From: Streptosporangiales bacterium
GTDB lineage: Bacteria; Actinomycetota; Actinomycetes; Streptosporangiales; WHST01
Reading direction: 5' to 3'
Assembly: GCA_009379955.1 (NCBI GenBank)
Contig: WHST01000048.1
Coordinates: forward strand, 1 to 43,884
Length of the DNA: 43,884 nucleotides
Both the position numbers and the translations under genes were made by a program. Shown here piece after piece: positions 27,074-37,053 of this stretch (positions are counted from its first letter, which is position 1; the number at the start of each line of letters is the position of its first letter). Under the pieces are notes generated by a model. It was not told the DNA's origin, made no database searches, and saw nothing but the letters and a program-made list of their open reading frames with translations.

Positions 27074-27640
27074 GTGCCGAGACGGTCGAACGGTCCGCCG
27101 GACGTGCGCATCGGTGGGCGGCTACGTGCGGCGCGGCGGGCCCGCGGGCTGACACTGGAGAAGGTCGCCGGCAAGACCGGAGTCACCAAGGGATTCCTCA
27201 GCCGGCTCGAGCGCGACGACGTCTCCCCGTCCGTCGCCTCGCTCGTCGCGGTCTGCAACGTGCTCGGGCTCCGCGTCGGTGACCTGTTCGAGCCCGCCGA
27301 GACGTCGCTGGTTCGGGCCGGCGAGGGACCGCCGATCAACTTCGGCGGTCGCGACGTCGCCGAGGTGCTCCTCACCCCCGGCACGCAGAGTCAGCTGCGC
27401 GTGATCCACTCGCTCATCGCACCCGGTGGCGGCAGCGGTGACGAGGAGTACTCCCTCGACTGCGACGCCGAGTTCGTCTATGTCATCGCGGGCGAGCTGG
27501 AACTCGTCCACGACGGACAGGCAGCCCGGCTGTCGACAGGCGATGCCTTCACCTTCCCCGGAAGAGCGCCGCACACCTGGCACAACCCGTCACCCGACGA
27601 GACCTGCAGCGTCCTCTGGGTTCTCTCACCCGCTCCATGA
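27074..27640 (+). CDS. XRE-family regulator with C-terminal cupin sensor
   Basis: 188 residues. The helix-turn-helix at about 12-67 reads IGGRLRAARRARGLTLEKVAG ... TKGFLSRLERDDVSPSVASL. The C-terminal cupin has EFVYVIAGELELVHDG and GDAFTFPGRAPHTWHNPS. This is the SutR/PuuR-like class that senses small molecules and controls adjacent catabolic or transport genes. It starts with GTG at 27074, one base after the cyclase stop, and probably regulates the cyclase and NCS1 promoters. Confidence 0.9.
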   Translation: MPRRSNGPPDVRIGGRLRAARRARGLTLEKVAGKTGVTKGFLSRLERDDVSPSVASLVAVCNVLGLRVGDLFEPAETSLVRAGEGPPINFGGRDVAEVLLTPGTQSQLRVIHSLIAPGGGSGDEEYSLDCDAEFVYVIAGELELVHDGQAARLSTGDAFTFPGRAPHTWHNPSPDETCSVLWVLSPAP

Positions 27641-27657
27641 GGCGCGCGACGCGAGTC

Positions 27658-27694
27658 GGCTGACGCGCGACCGAAGGGTCGCCCGTCGCCAGCC
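27658..27694. terminator. Hairpin between the XRE-cupin gene and furA
   Basis: The inner stem GCGACC / GGTCGC closes a GAAG loop; outer GGCTG (27658-27662) pairs with CAGCC (27690-27694), with a bulged middle. A short T-containing run follows. Placed 18 bases after the XRE-cupin stop, it probably ends that transcript. Confidence 0.5.
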
Positions 27695-27699
27695 GATTC

Positions 27700-27728
27700 T
27701 TGATTGATTCCAGAAAATGCGGCACACT
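27700..27728 (+). promoter_or_regulatory. Putative furA promoter
   Basis: A -35-like TTGATT (27700-27705) and a weak -10 (CACACT, 27723-27728) with a 17-base spacer place the transcript start near the furA GTG at 27736. The AT-rich stretch resembles the region to which FurA binds in mycobacterial furA-katG operons. Assigned by position and composition only. Confidence 0.4.
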
Positions 27729-27735
27729 TCGGAGG

Positions 27736-30430
<2,695 letters not shown>

Positions 30431-30444
30431 CCGAGCACCCGGGT

Positions 30445-30473
30445 CCAGGTCGGCCGCACGCCGGCCGACCTGG
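30445..30473. terminator. Strong 12-bp hairpin after katG
   Basis: CCAGGTCGGCCG (30445-30456) pairs perfectly with CGGCCGACCTGG (30462-30473) around a five-base loop. No T-run follows, as is common in GC-rich actinomycetes. It lies between the convergent katG and DUF2510 genes and could end both transcripts. Confidence 0.7.
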
Positions 30474-30491
30474 GCGACTCCGGCGTGGTGG

Positions 30492-31391
30492 CTAGTGTCC
30501 GGTGATCGTACGACCGAGCGACCGTTGACCTGCCTGGGTGACGCTGAAGGCGAGGTCGATCGCCAAGGGTGCAGCGACCACCAGGGAGTGCATCGGCTGG
30601 GCCGGGCGGCTCTCCAGCCGGAGGACGTAGCAGCCCACCACCTTGCGCGGCCCCAGGACCCCCGGCTGGGCGTACCGGCCGAGCTTGATCACGCGGCCGA
30701 TCGGGTTCTTGGTGACGTCGGTGATCGTGAACCCGAGTAGCTGGGTGTTGTCGGAGATGATCTCCCCGAGATCCTGACCGCCTGCCTCGAGCCCGAGTCT
30801 GACCTTGCCAAGCACGTTCTCCTGCTGGAGAACCCCGATCTCCCGGCCGGCGGCGTCGGTCATCGTGACCTTGCTCTTCCACACCTTCTTGTGCGCCAGC
30901 CGTGCCCAGGGCGCCCCGGACGGATCGACGAGCGCGATCCGGTCGGTGTTGGCATCGTTCATCAGCTCGCCGAAGGATGCCTCGGCCGGGTCCAGCTTGT
31001 CGACGAGCATCTCGTGGCACCGCCCGACGACCGTTCCGGCCGGGCTGAGGATGCTGTATCGGAACCCCTCGGCAAGATCCGTGACCCACTGGTAGACGAT
31101 CAGCACCGGCTCGTCGAACAGCGTCCCGCCACCGGCACCGACCGGCTGGACCCCCGCTTCGGCGAGGATTCCCTGGATCTGCGCCTCCTGAAGGCGATCG
31201 TCCTCGACGACCGCGGACCGGGCAGGATCTCCCTGCGCGGCATGGGCCGTGGCCGGCGGCTGGGGAGGCATCGGATCGGTCGAGGTGGCACCGTTGCTGC
31301 CGACGTGCTCGGTCCAGCTCCGACCGTCCCAGTAGCGGTGCTGGTGACGTCGGATCGGGTCGGGATACCAGCCAGCTGGGTGCTCGGACAT
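30492..31391 (-). CDS. DUF2510 protein with scramblase/LURP-like C-terminal domain
   Basis: 299 residues. Residues 6-28 are a DUF2510 module (AGWYPDPIRRHQHRYWDG.SWTEHV), a short actinobacterial domain usually attached to membrane-associated proteins. A proline/alanine-rich linker (about 35-65) leads to a beta-rich domain with repeated strands (IALVDPSGAPWARLAHKK, TMTDAAGREIGVLQQENV, ITDVTKNPIGRVIKL) of the phospholipid-scramblase/tubby-like type. No catalytic residues or membrane spans are evident. The function is unknown; it may bind lipids. It is transcribed alone. Confidence 0.75.
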   Translation of the reverse strand: MSEHPAGWYPDPIRRHQHRYWDGRSWTEHVGSNGATSTDPMPPQPPATAHAAQGDPARSAVVEDDRLQEAQIQGILAEAGVQPVGAGGGTLFDEPVLIVYQWVTDLAEGFRYSILSPAGTVVGRCHEMLVDKLDPAEASFGELMNDANTDRIALVDPSGAPWARLAHKKVWKSKVTMTDAAGREIGVLQQENVLGKVRLGLEAGGQDLGEIISDNTQLLGFTITDVTKNPIGRVIKLGRYAQPGVLGPRKVVGCYVLRLESRPAQPMHSLVVAAPLAIDLAFSVTQAGQRSLGRTITGH

Positions 31392-31446
31392 GCCCGCATC
31401 GTACCCGGCGGCGGCCGTCGCAAGCTGACGCGAGACGACGAGGAGG

Positions 31447-32940
31447 CTAGCGTGGAAGGTGCCAGGGGTTGTCGTCGCGCAGAGCCGGCGGCAGGGCGGC
31501 CTGGGGGACGTTCTGGAATGCGACCGGCCGGGTGAAGCGATTCAGGGCACGCGCCCCCACGCTCGTCGCACTCGGGACGCTCGTCGACGGCCACGGTCCG
31601 CCGTGGTGCATCGCGTCGATGCACGCGACCCCCGTCGGCGGGCCGTCGATGACGACCCGGCCCACCTGGCCCGCGAGCTGTGTCACCAGCGCAGGCGTGT
31701 CGGAGTCGTCGTCGCCCGCGCCGTACACCGAGCCGGCCAGCGACGGTTGCATGCGCCGCAGGACGGCCAGCGCGTCGTCCGTGCCGGTGTACTCCGCCAG
31801 CAGGGCGACGGGACCGAAGCACTCCTCGAGGAGACGGGAGCCCGCGATCAGCTCCGCCGGCGTCACCTGGAGCAGCGTCGGCCGGGCGGCGTACCCGTCG
31901 TCGAGGGTCTCGCCCTCCGCTGCCACGCGTCCGCCCGCGGCGCGCAGGGCGGCGACACCGTCGCGATAGGCCCGCGTGATTCCGTCCGACAGGAGCCACA
32001 CGCCGGGAGCGCGGGTGGTGTGCGCGGCGATCGCCTCGACCGCGCCGCATCCGGCCGGCGCGAGCATCAGGCCGGGCTTGGTGCAGAACTGCCCGGCGCC
32101 CAGGGTGAACGACGCGACGAAGTCCCGGGCGATCTCGTCGATCCGCCCGCCCGCCGCCGGGGTGACGACCACCGGGTTGACGGTGCCCATCTCCGCGTAG
32201 ACGGGAATCGGGACCGGACGCAGCCGGGCTCGCTCGACGAGCGCCATGCCGCCGGCCTGCGAGCCGGTGAACGCCACGGCCGCGATGTCGGGTGCGTCGA
32301 CGAGCGCGCTGCCGGCATCGAACCCGACGACGAGGGCGAACACCCCATCGGGAGCACCGGCGGACGCGAACGCGCTCCGCGCGACCTCGGCCAGCCGCAG
32401 GCTGAGCCGCGGATGGGCGGGATGCGCCTTGACGACGACGGGACAGCCGGCAGCGACGGCCGAGCACGAGTCGTGGCCGAGCACACCGAACATGAACGGG
32501 AAGTTGCTCGCGCCGAACACCGCGACGGGCCCGACCGGCAGGTCGGCACGGCGCAGGTCGAGTGGTGGAGGTCCGGCGACCGTCTCGATGCACGCATGCA
32601 TCCACCCACCGCTCTCCCCTACCGCGGCGTAGTAGCGCATGTTCGACACAGTGCGTCCGAGCTCGTTGAGGAGCCGCGGCGTGCCGAGCGCCGTCTCCTC
32701 GTCGGCCACTGCCACGAGCTCGTCCGCATGCGCCTCGACGGCGTCGGCCACCGCCTCCAGCCAGCCGCGACGTCGCGCCGGCGTCGCCATGCTCACCTGC
32801 GCGAACGCGGACGCCGCCGCGCGTACGAGGCTCGCCACCTCGTCTGCACCGGAGTGCGGCGGACCGTCGACGGCGTCGCCGGTCCGCGGGTCGTGGCTCA
32901 GGTCGAGCATCATGTCGGCTCCGCTCGGTCGGCCGGGCAT
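31447..32940 (-). CDS. NADP-dependent aldehyde dehydrogenase (2,5-dioxovalerate/ketoglutarate semialdehyde type)
   Basis: 497 residues. Catalytic Glu250 (VYAEMGTVNPVVV) and Cys286 (GAGQFCTKPGL), plus the substrate loop FGASNFPFMFGVLGHDSCSAVAAGCPVVVKAHPAHP, match the class III ketoglutarate-semialdehyde dehydrogenase group. These oxidise aldehydes from sugar acids, hydroxyproline or related catabolism. It starts at ATG 32940, sharing one base with the ferredoxin stop, so it is the last gene of the five-gene redox operon. Confidence 0.9.
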   Translation of the reverse strand: MPGRPSGADMMLDLSHDPRTGDAVDGPPHSGADEVASLVRAAASAFAQVSMATPARRRGWLEAVADAVEAHADELVAVADEETALGTPRLLNELGRTVSNMRYYAAVGESGGWMHACIETVAGPPPLDLRRADLPVGPVAVFGASNFPFMFGVLGHDSCSAVAAGCPVVVKAHPAHPRLSLRLAEVARSAFASAGAPDGVFALVVGFDAGSALVDAPDIAAVAFTGSQAGGMALVERARLRPVPIPVYAEMGTVNPVVVTPAAGGRIDEIARDFVASFTLGAGQFCTKPGLMLAPAGCGAVEAIAAHTTRAPGVWLLSDGITRAYRDGVAALRAAGGRVAAEGETLDDGYAARPTLLQVTPAELIAGSRLLEECFGPVALLAEYTGTDDALAVLRRMQPSLAGSVYGAGDDDSDTPALVTQLAGQVGRVVIDGPPTGVACIDAMHHGGPWPSTSVPSATSVGARALNRFTRPVAFQNVPQAALPPALRDDNPWHLPR

Positions 32941-33266
32941 CAGTCGGAGCCCGTGAGTTGAGGCAACGCCCTGACGAGGGCGTGATCCTCGTCGATCCTA
33001 CCGATCTTCGCCGAACCGCCAGGCGTCCCGATCCCGGCGAAGAACTCGGCGTTGATCCGCGTGTACGTACTCCACTGGTCGGGGACGTCATCCTCGTAGT
33101 AGATCGCCTCGACGGGGCACACGGGCTCGCATGCCCCGCAGTCGATGCACTCATCCGGCTGGATGTAGAGCATTCGGCCGCCCTCGTAGATGCAGTCGAC
33201 GGGACACTCGTCGATGCATGCCCTGTCGAGCAGGTCCACGCACGGCTGTGCGACGACGTACATCAT
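32940..33266 (-). CDS. fdxA: Seven-iron ferredoxin (FdxA type)
   Basis: 108 residues. The 3Fe-4S cluster cysteines are in CVDLLDRACIDECPVDCI; the 4Fe-4S cluster is in CIDCGACEPVCP. The C-terminal stretch (DQWSTYTRINAEFFA) is typical of actinobacterial 7Fe ferredoxins. It carries electrons from the adjacent FprA-type reductase to oxygenases or other acceptors. It lies 54 bases behind the reductase gene. Confidence 0.93.
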   Translation of the reverse strand: MMYVVAQPCVDLLDRACIDECPVDCIYEGGRMLYIQPDECIDCGACEPVCPVEAIYYEDDVPDQWSTYTRINAEFFAGIGTPGGSAKIGRIDEDHALVRALPQLTGSD

Positions 33267-33320
33267 GCCTTCGCCTCCTGGTGTTCGGCAGAGGAAACAG
33301 CGGAAGAAGAGTCGGACGGC

Positions 33321-34667
33321 CTACGGCGTCGCGTCGTCCGAGACGTCGAGCATGAGCTGACGGTCCGCGACGCGCACGCGTTCACGGGCCTGGGCTCGGC
33401 CGAGCTCCCTCTCGTACGCATCGAGGCGCAGCCATCCGGGCCAGGTGGTGAACCTGACACCACGCCGGGCCAGGGCCAGTCGCAGATGTTCCCTGGCCTG
33501 GTACGGGGGCGGCACGAGACGTGGGGCGTCCTCCAGGATGCTCGCGACGGTCTCGGCCGCGTCGGACTTGTTGGTGCCGATCACGCCGGTCGGCCCGCGC
33601 TTCGCCCAACCGACGACGTAGTCGCCCGGCACCGGCCTACCGGTCTCGTCGAGCACACGACCGCGCGCATGGGGCACCGTCGAGGTCACCGGATCGAACT
33701 GCACGTCGGGCAGCGGATGCGCACGGTACCCGACCGCACGGAGTACCAGACCCGCCTCCACCGACTCGCGCTCGCCCGTTCCCACGACGCGACCGTCGTC
33801 GCCCGGCTCGTTGCGCTCGACGACGAGACCGGCCACCGCCTGCGCACCGAGGATGCGCACCGGGCTGCGCAGGAACCGAAGGTGGACCCGCCGCGGCCGA
33901 CCCTCGGGCGTGCGGCTCGACCAGTCCCGCAGCATCTCGACGTTCTGCCGAACCTGGCGGCTCGCGGCCATCCTCGCCTCGCCGTCGGCGTCGACGACGA
34001 GCTCGTCGGGGCGGACGAGGACGTCGGCGTTGACGAGCTTGCCCATCTCGCGCAGCTCGATGGGGGTGTACTTCGCGTGGGCGGCGCCACGACGGGCAAA
34101 GACGTGGATGTCGGTGACCTCGCTGGTGCGCAACGCGCGAAGCACCCGGTCGGGGACGTCGGTGGTGGCGATCTCCGGGTAGCCCTTGGCGAGCATCCTC
34201 GCCACGTCGAGTGCCACGTTGCCCGCGCCGACGACCGCCACCTGCCCGATATGCAGGTCGAAGTCGCGGTCGGCTGTGTCGGGATGACCGCAGTACCAGT
34301 CGACGAACTCCCGGGCGCTGCAACTGCCGGCCAGGTCCTCCCCCGGGATGTCGAGCGTGCGATCGGCCTGTGTGCCCGTCGCGTAGACCACGGTGTGGTA
34401 GTGGTCGCGCAGATCACGATGGGTCAGGTCACGACCGAATGCCACGTTGCCGAAGAAGCCCACGTCGTTGGAGTCGTGGAACGACTCCCGCAGCACGCGA
34501 ATCACGGTGCGCATCTTCGGATGGTCGGGCGCGACTCCGTACCTCACCAGCCCGTACGGCGCGGGCAGGCGGTCGAACACGTCGATGCTGACCGTCGTGG
34601 ACGACTCCAGCAGTGACCGCACAGCGTAGAGTCCCGACGGCCCCGATCCGACGATGGCGACTCTCAT
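33321..34667 (-). CDS. FAD-dependent ferredoxin-NADP+ reductase (adrenodoxin reductase/FprA type)
   Basis: 448 residues. The FAD motif VAIVGSGPSGLYAVRSLL is at the N-terminus, then PAPYGLVRYGVAPDHPKMRTV, the family signature. The NADP motif VAVVGAGNVALDVARML is at about 165, and FARRGAAHAKYTPIEL and VGWAKRGPTGVIGTNKSDAAET near 370. It transfers electrons between NADPH and ferredoxin; the FdxA gene directly follows. ATG at 34667 overlaps the LLM stop by four bases. Confidence 0.93.
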   Translation of the reverse strand: MRVAIVGSGPSGLYAVRSLLESSTTVSIDVFDRLPAPYGLVRYGVAPDHPKMRTVIRVLRESFHDSNDVGFFGNVAFGRDLTHRDLRDHYHTVVYATGTQADRTLDIPGEDLAGSCSAREFVDWYCGHPDTADRDFDLHIGQVAVVGAGNVALDVARMLAKGYPEIATTDVPDRVLRALRTSEVTDIHVFARRGAAHAKYTPIELREMGKLVNADVLVRPDELVVDADGEARMAASRQVRQNVEMLRDWSSRTPEGRPRRVHLRFLRSPVRILGAQAVAGLVVERNEPGDDGRVVGTGERESVEAGLVLRAVGYRAHPLPDVQFDPVTSTVPHARGRVLDETGRPVPGDYVVGWAKRGPTGVIGTNKSDAAETVASILEDAPRLVPPPYQAREHLRLALARRGVRFTTWPGWLRLDAYERELGRAQARERVRVADRQLMLDVSDDATP

Positions 34668-35695
34668 CGCGGCACTCCCCGCACCACCGGCCAGACGTCG
34701 TCGATGAAGCTACTGACCGTGGACGCCAGCGTATCGCCCTCGGCCGCCAGCGGGCGGATCGTGACCTTGGCGACCTCCGGGCTCAGCAGGCTGTGCAACT
34801 GCTCCACCACCGTCGCCGCCGATCCCACCAGCCCGGTGGCACGGACGTCCTCGGCGGAGAGCCCGCTGGCGACCGCGTCGACGTCGCCGGCCTCGGCCGC
34901 TCGGCAGGTGTCCTCCGTCGGCGTGACACCCAACCCCTCGAGATAGCTCCACCTCGGGTACGTGGTGCACAACCGCGCGGCGAACCTGCGGCGCATGACC
35001 TCGAGTGCCCTGTCCTCGTCGTCACCGATGCAGGTCTCCAGGCGGAGGTGGACGGCGACGGATCCCGGCTTCCTGCCGGCGACGCGCTCGCCGTCCCGAA
35101 GAGACTCGATCGCGGTGTCGATGGCGGGACGCCTGGCCAGGTTGGCGAGCAGCACTCCGTCGGCGAGCTTCCCCGACAGGCGCAGCACCTGCGCGCTGTG
35201 CGTGGCGACGAAGACAGGGACGTCGCGCCGCAGTGGTGTGAAGCCCAGGCCGGTCCCCTGGAGCCGGTAGAGCTCCCCCGTGTAGTCGACGGGTGAGCCC
35301 TCGAACATCGCCCTGATCAGCTCGATGGCCTCGCGTAACGCGCGGACCGGACGGTCCTTGCGCACCCCCATCTCCGCGAGGCCGCTCCCGCCCGTCCCGA
35401 GGCCGATCTGCACGCGGCCCTGGCTGAGCTCGTCGAGGGTGGCCATCGCCATCGCGACGACAGCGGGATGCCTGCTGTACGGATCGCTGACGCCCGGCCC
35501 GAGCAGGAGGCGACGACTGTGTCGCGCGGCGAGCGCGAGTCCCATGTAGCACTCGTGCTGGAAGCGGATGTCGGTGTACCACAGCTCCGAGTAGCCGCTG
35601 TCGTCGGCGAGCTCGACCAGCTCGATGAGCTCCTTCGCCGGACCCGTCGACCAGAGCAGCAGGCCGGGTGCCGCCGCCGGCGGCCTATCGTGCAC
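34664..35695 (-). CDS. LLM-class flavin-dependent oxidoreductase (luciferase-like, F420 or FMN)
   Basis: 343 residues. The TIM-barrel bacterial luciferase-like fold shows GYSELWYTDIRFQHECYMGLALAA, LGPGVSDPYSRHPAVVAMAMATLDELSQGRVQIGLGTGG and RDVPVFVATHSAQVLRLSGKLADG, a pattern close to F420-dependent methylenetetrahydromethanopterin reductase homologues. GTG at 35695 was chosen because the family N-terminus begins there (LLLWSTGPAKELIEL); it overlaps the tautomerase gene by 11 bases. In this operon it could be a monooxygenase or reductase; the substrate is unknown. Confidence 0.85.
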   Translation of the reverse strand: MHDRPPAAAPGLLLWSTGPAKELIELVELADDSGYSELWYTDIRFQHECYMGLALAARHSRRLLLGPGVSDPYSRHPAVVAMAMATLDELSQGRVQIGLGTGGSGLAEMGVRKDRPVRALREAIELIRAMFEGSPVDYTGELYRLQGTGLGFTPLRRDVPVFVATHSAQVLRLSGKLADGVLLANLARRPAIDTAIESLRDGERVAGRKPGSVAVHLRLETCIGDDEDRALEVMRRRFAARLCTTYPRWSYLEGLGVTPTEDTCRAAEAGDVDAVASGLSAEDVRATGLVGSAATVVEQLHSLLSPEVAKVTIRPLAAEGDTLASTVSSFIDDVWPVVRGVPR

Positions 35696-36485
35696 GGTCG
35701 GGGAGGACGTCGAACGAGCCCAGCGGATCGCGGTCGTGGAGCAACGGACGGACACGGGCCTTCAGCATGTCGTGCGCCGGGCTGGAGGCGTAGGCCTCGG
35801 CGTGCTCCCGGCTCAGCCAGTGGTTCACCACGAAGAACGACGAACCCGACGGCAGCTGGCGCAACCGGTCGCTGGAGACGAAGCCGCTGCATCGGTTCAT
35901 CTCGGGATGGACGGCCAGCCGCATCAGCTGCAGGTACTCGTCGACCGTGTCCTCGCGAACGTGGTGGGTGCCGATCGTCAGATGGAGCGGCAACCGGTTC
36001 TGGCCGCGGAGACCACCGAGTGGCAGATCGGCGCGCAGGCAACGCATGACCTTGCCGTCGGCGACCGACGTCTCCGCGAGGAACCCGTCCCACGCGTCCT
36101 GCGCGTCCTGACCGGGTGAGCAGGCGCCGAGGACGAGGGCAGCCGGGGTGGCGTCCGAGTCGCAGTTGACCCCTTGCCTGATGCCGAGGAGACCGTTGGA
36201 CGGCAACGCGGGGACCTTCTCCGCTGTGCTGCCCGTCTGCAGCACCATGACCACGTCGCCCGAGTCGACGCCAGGGATCACCTCGGAGTCCTGGCGCGGC
36301 GGACGGTCGGAGTTGAGCAGCGCGCCGCGCCCCCAGTTCTCCCGCGTCCTCTCCTCGAGGAGCACGTGGACGCCGTCCGCGTCGACCTGACACGTACGTG
36401 CCACCGTCTCCGTGATGCCCTGGACGAGCTCACGCTTCTTCTCGATGGGTCGTCCCTCGAAGAACTCGACATGGACGATGGGCAT
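35685..36485 (-). CDS. Two-domain protein: 4-oxalocrotonate tautomerase-like plus ABM-like barrel
   Basis: 266 residues. After removal of Met1 the chain would start with Pro1 (PIVHVEFFEGRPIEKKRELV), the catalytic base of tautomerases, followed by VHVLLEERTRENWGRGALL. From about residue 150 a second domain (LHLTIGTHHVREDTVDEYLQLMRLAVHPE ... SSFFVVNHWLSREHAEAYASSPAH) matches antibiotic-biosynthesis-monooxygenase/dimeric alpha-beta barrels. ATG at 36485 follows AGGAGG. I know of tautomerases as 60-130-residue proteins; this fusion is unusual. It leads the redox operon, 32 bases after a molybdenum hydroxylase remnant. Confidence 0.75.
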   Translation of the reverse strand: MPIVHVEFFEGRPIEKKRELVQGITETVARTCQVDADGVHVLLEERTRENWGRGALLNSDRPPRQDSEVIPGVDSGDVVMVLQTGSTAEKVPALPSNGLLGIRQGVNCDSDATPAALVLGACSPGQDAQDAWDGFLAETSVADGKVMRCLRADLPLGGLRGQNRLPLHLTIGTHHVREDTVDEYLQLMRLAVHPEMNRCSGFVSSDRLRQLPSGSSFFVVNHWLSREHAEAYASSPAHDMLKARVRPLLHDRDPLGSFDVLPDRAR

Positions 36486-36517
36486 GGAATCCTCCTGGTG
36501 CTCGGGAACCTTCGACG

Positions 36518-36679
36518 TCACCGAACGCGCTGCGGCGCGCGGCGCATCGCTTCGAGCACGCGCGCGGGCGTCGCCGGCATCTCGAAGACGCGGGCTCCGA
36601 TCGCGTGCGCGATGCCGTTGGCGACCGCGGCCATGCCGCAGGCCGCGGTGATCTCCGCGGATCCCTTCGCGCCGACCGG
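36518..36679 (-). pseudogene. C-terminal remnant of a xanthine dehydrogenase/molybdenum hydroxylase large subunit
   Basis: Reading leftward from about 36679, the frame encodes PVGAKGSAEI and then AVANGIAHAIGARVFEMPAT, ending in PARVLEAMRR and a TGA at 36518. This is the typical end of a molybdopterin-binding subunit (GxKGxxE...AxxNAIxxAxGxRxxxxPxTPxxVLxAL). The preceding several hundred residues are missing. The fragment is co-directional with and 32 bases upstream of the tautomerase gene, so the intact gene probably belonged to that operon. Confidence 0.75.
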
Positions 36680-36814
36680 GCGCGGGTGGCCAAGGAGGAG
36701 GACACCAGGAAGGCGCTCGCCGCGGGTGAGCTCGGGCTCGACAGGTACGGCCTCCGCGCCGTCCTGGCCGGTCTCGGGGTGGAGTACGTCCGGGCCGACG
36801 ATGCGACGAGCTGA
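36677..36814 (+). pseudogene. C-terminal remnant of an RraA-like 4-carboxy-4-hydroxy-2-oxoadipate aldolase
   Basis: From about 36677 the plus frame encodes RARVAKEEDTRKALAAGELG, then LDRYGLRAVLAGLGVEYV, and a TGA at 36812-36814. The ending (AGELGLDxYxxRxxLxxxGxxYV) resembles RraA-family CHA aldolases of protocatechuate/phthalate catabolism. Everything before it is missing; homology starts where the opposite-strand hydroxylase remnant also starts. The assignment rests on a short C-terminus. Confidence 0.55.
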
Positions 36815-36861
36815 CCGACCCGACAACCGTTGCAGATGGTTCGCGATTCTTAGCGACAATC

Positions 36862-37037
36862 CTGTTGGAGACCGTGCCGGTCTGTCTTCGTTACGGCATC
36901 GGAGTCACGCCGTACTTCCCGCTCGCGCACGGCCTGCTCGCCGGCGGATGACCACCGAGGACACGACCGCACTGGACGAGATCGCGCGGCCGCGGAAGTA
37001 CGTGCCACTCGGCAGCCGTACCGGACACCTGCGCTAG
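36862..37037 (+). pseudogene. Aldo/keto reductase remnant with internal deletion
   Basis: 36862-36951 encodes RYGIGVTPYFPLAHGLLAGG followed by TGA, matching the central strand and loop of aldo/keto reductases (YGIGVTPYFPLASGLLTGK-like). An ATG overlapping that stop (36948) opens 29 codons, TEDTTALDEIARPRKYVP and a short tail, resembling the C-terminus of the same family (LDEISRP). About 100-150 residues between the two are missing, as is the N-terminal half. It precedes the decarboxylase-like gene by 16 bases. Confidence 0.6.
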
Positions 37038-37053
37038 AGAGAGGGACACAACG

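Noticed and set aside
31100-33154. Long frame parallel to the aldehyde dehydrogenase and ferredoxin genes
   Set aside because: Shadow of the aldehyde dehydrogenase; arginine-rich and without motifs.
36174-37037. A continuous 287-codon plus-strand frame across the fragment region
   Set aside because: It runs antisense through the tautomerase gene and crosses unrelated remnants in the wrong frame; only its last codons coincide with the aldo/keto reductase tail.
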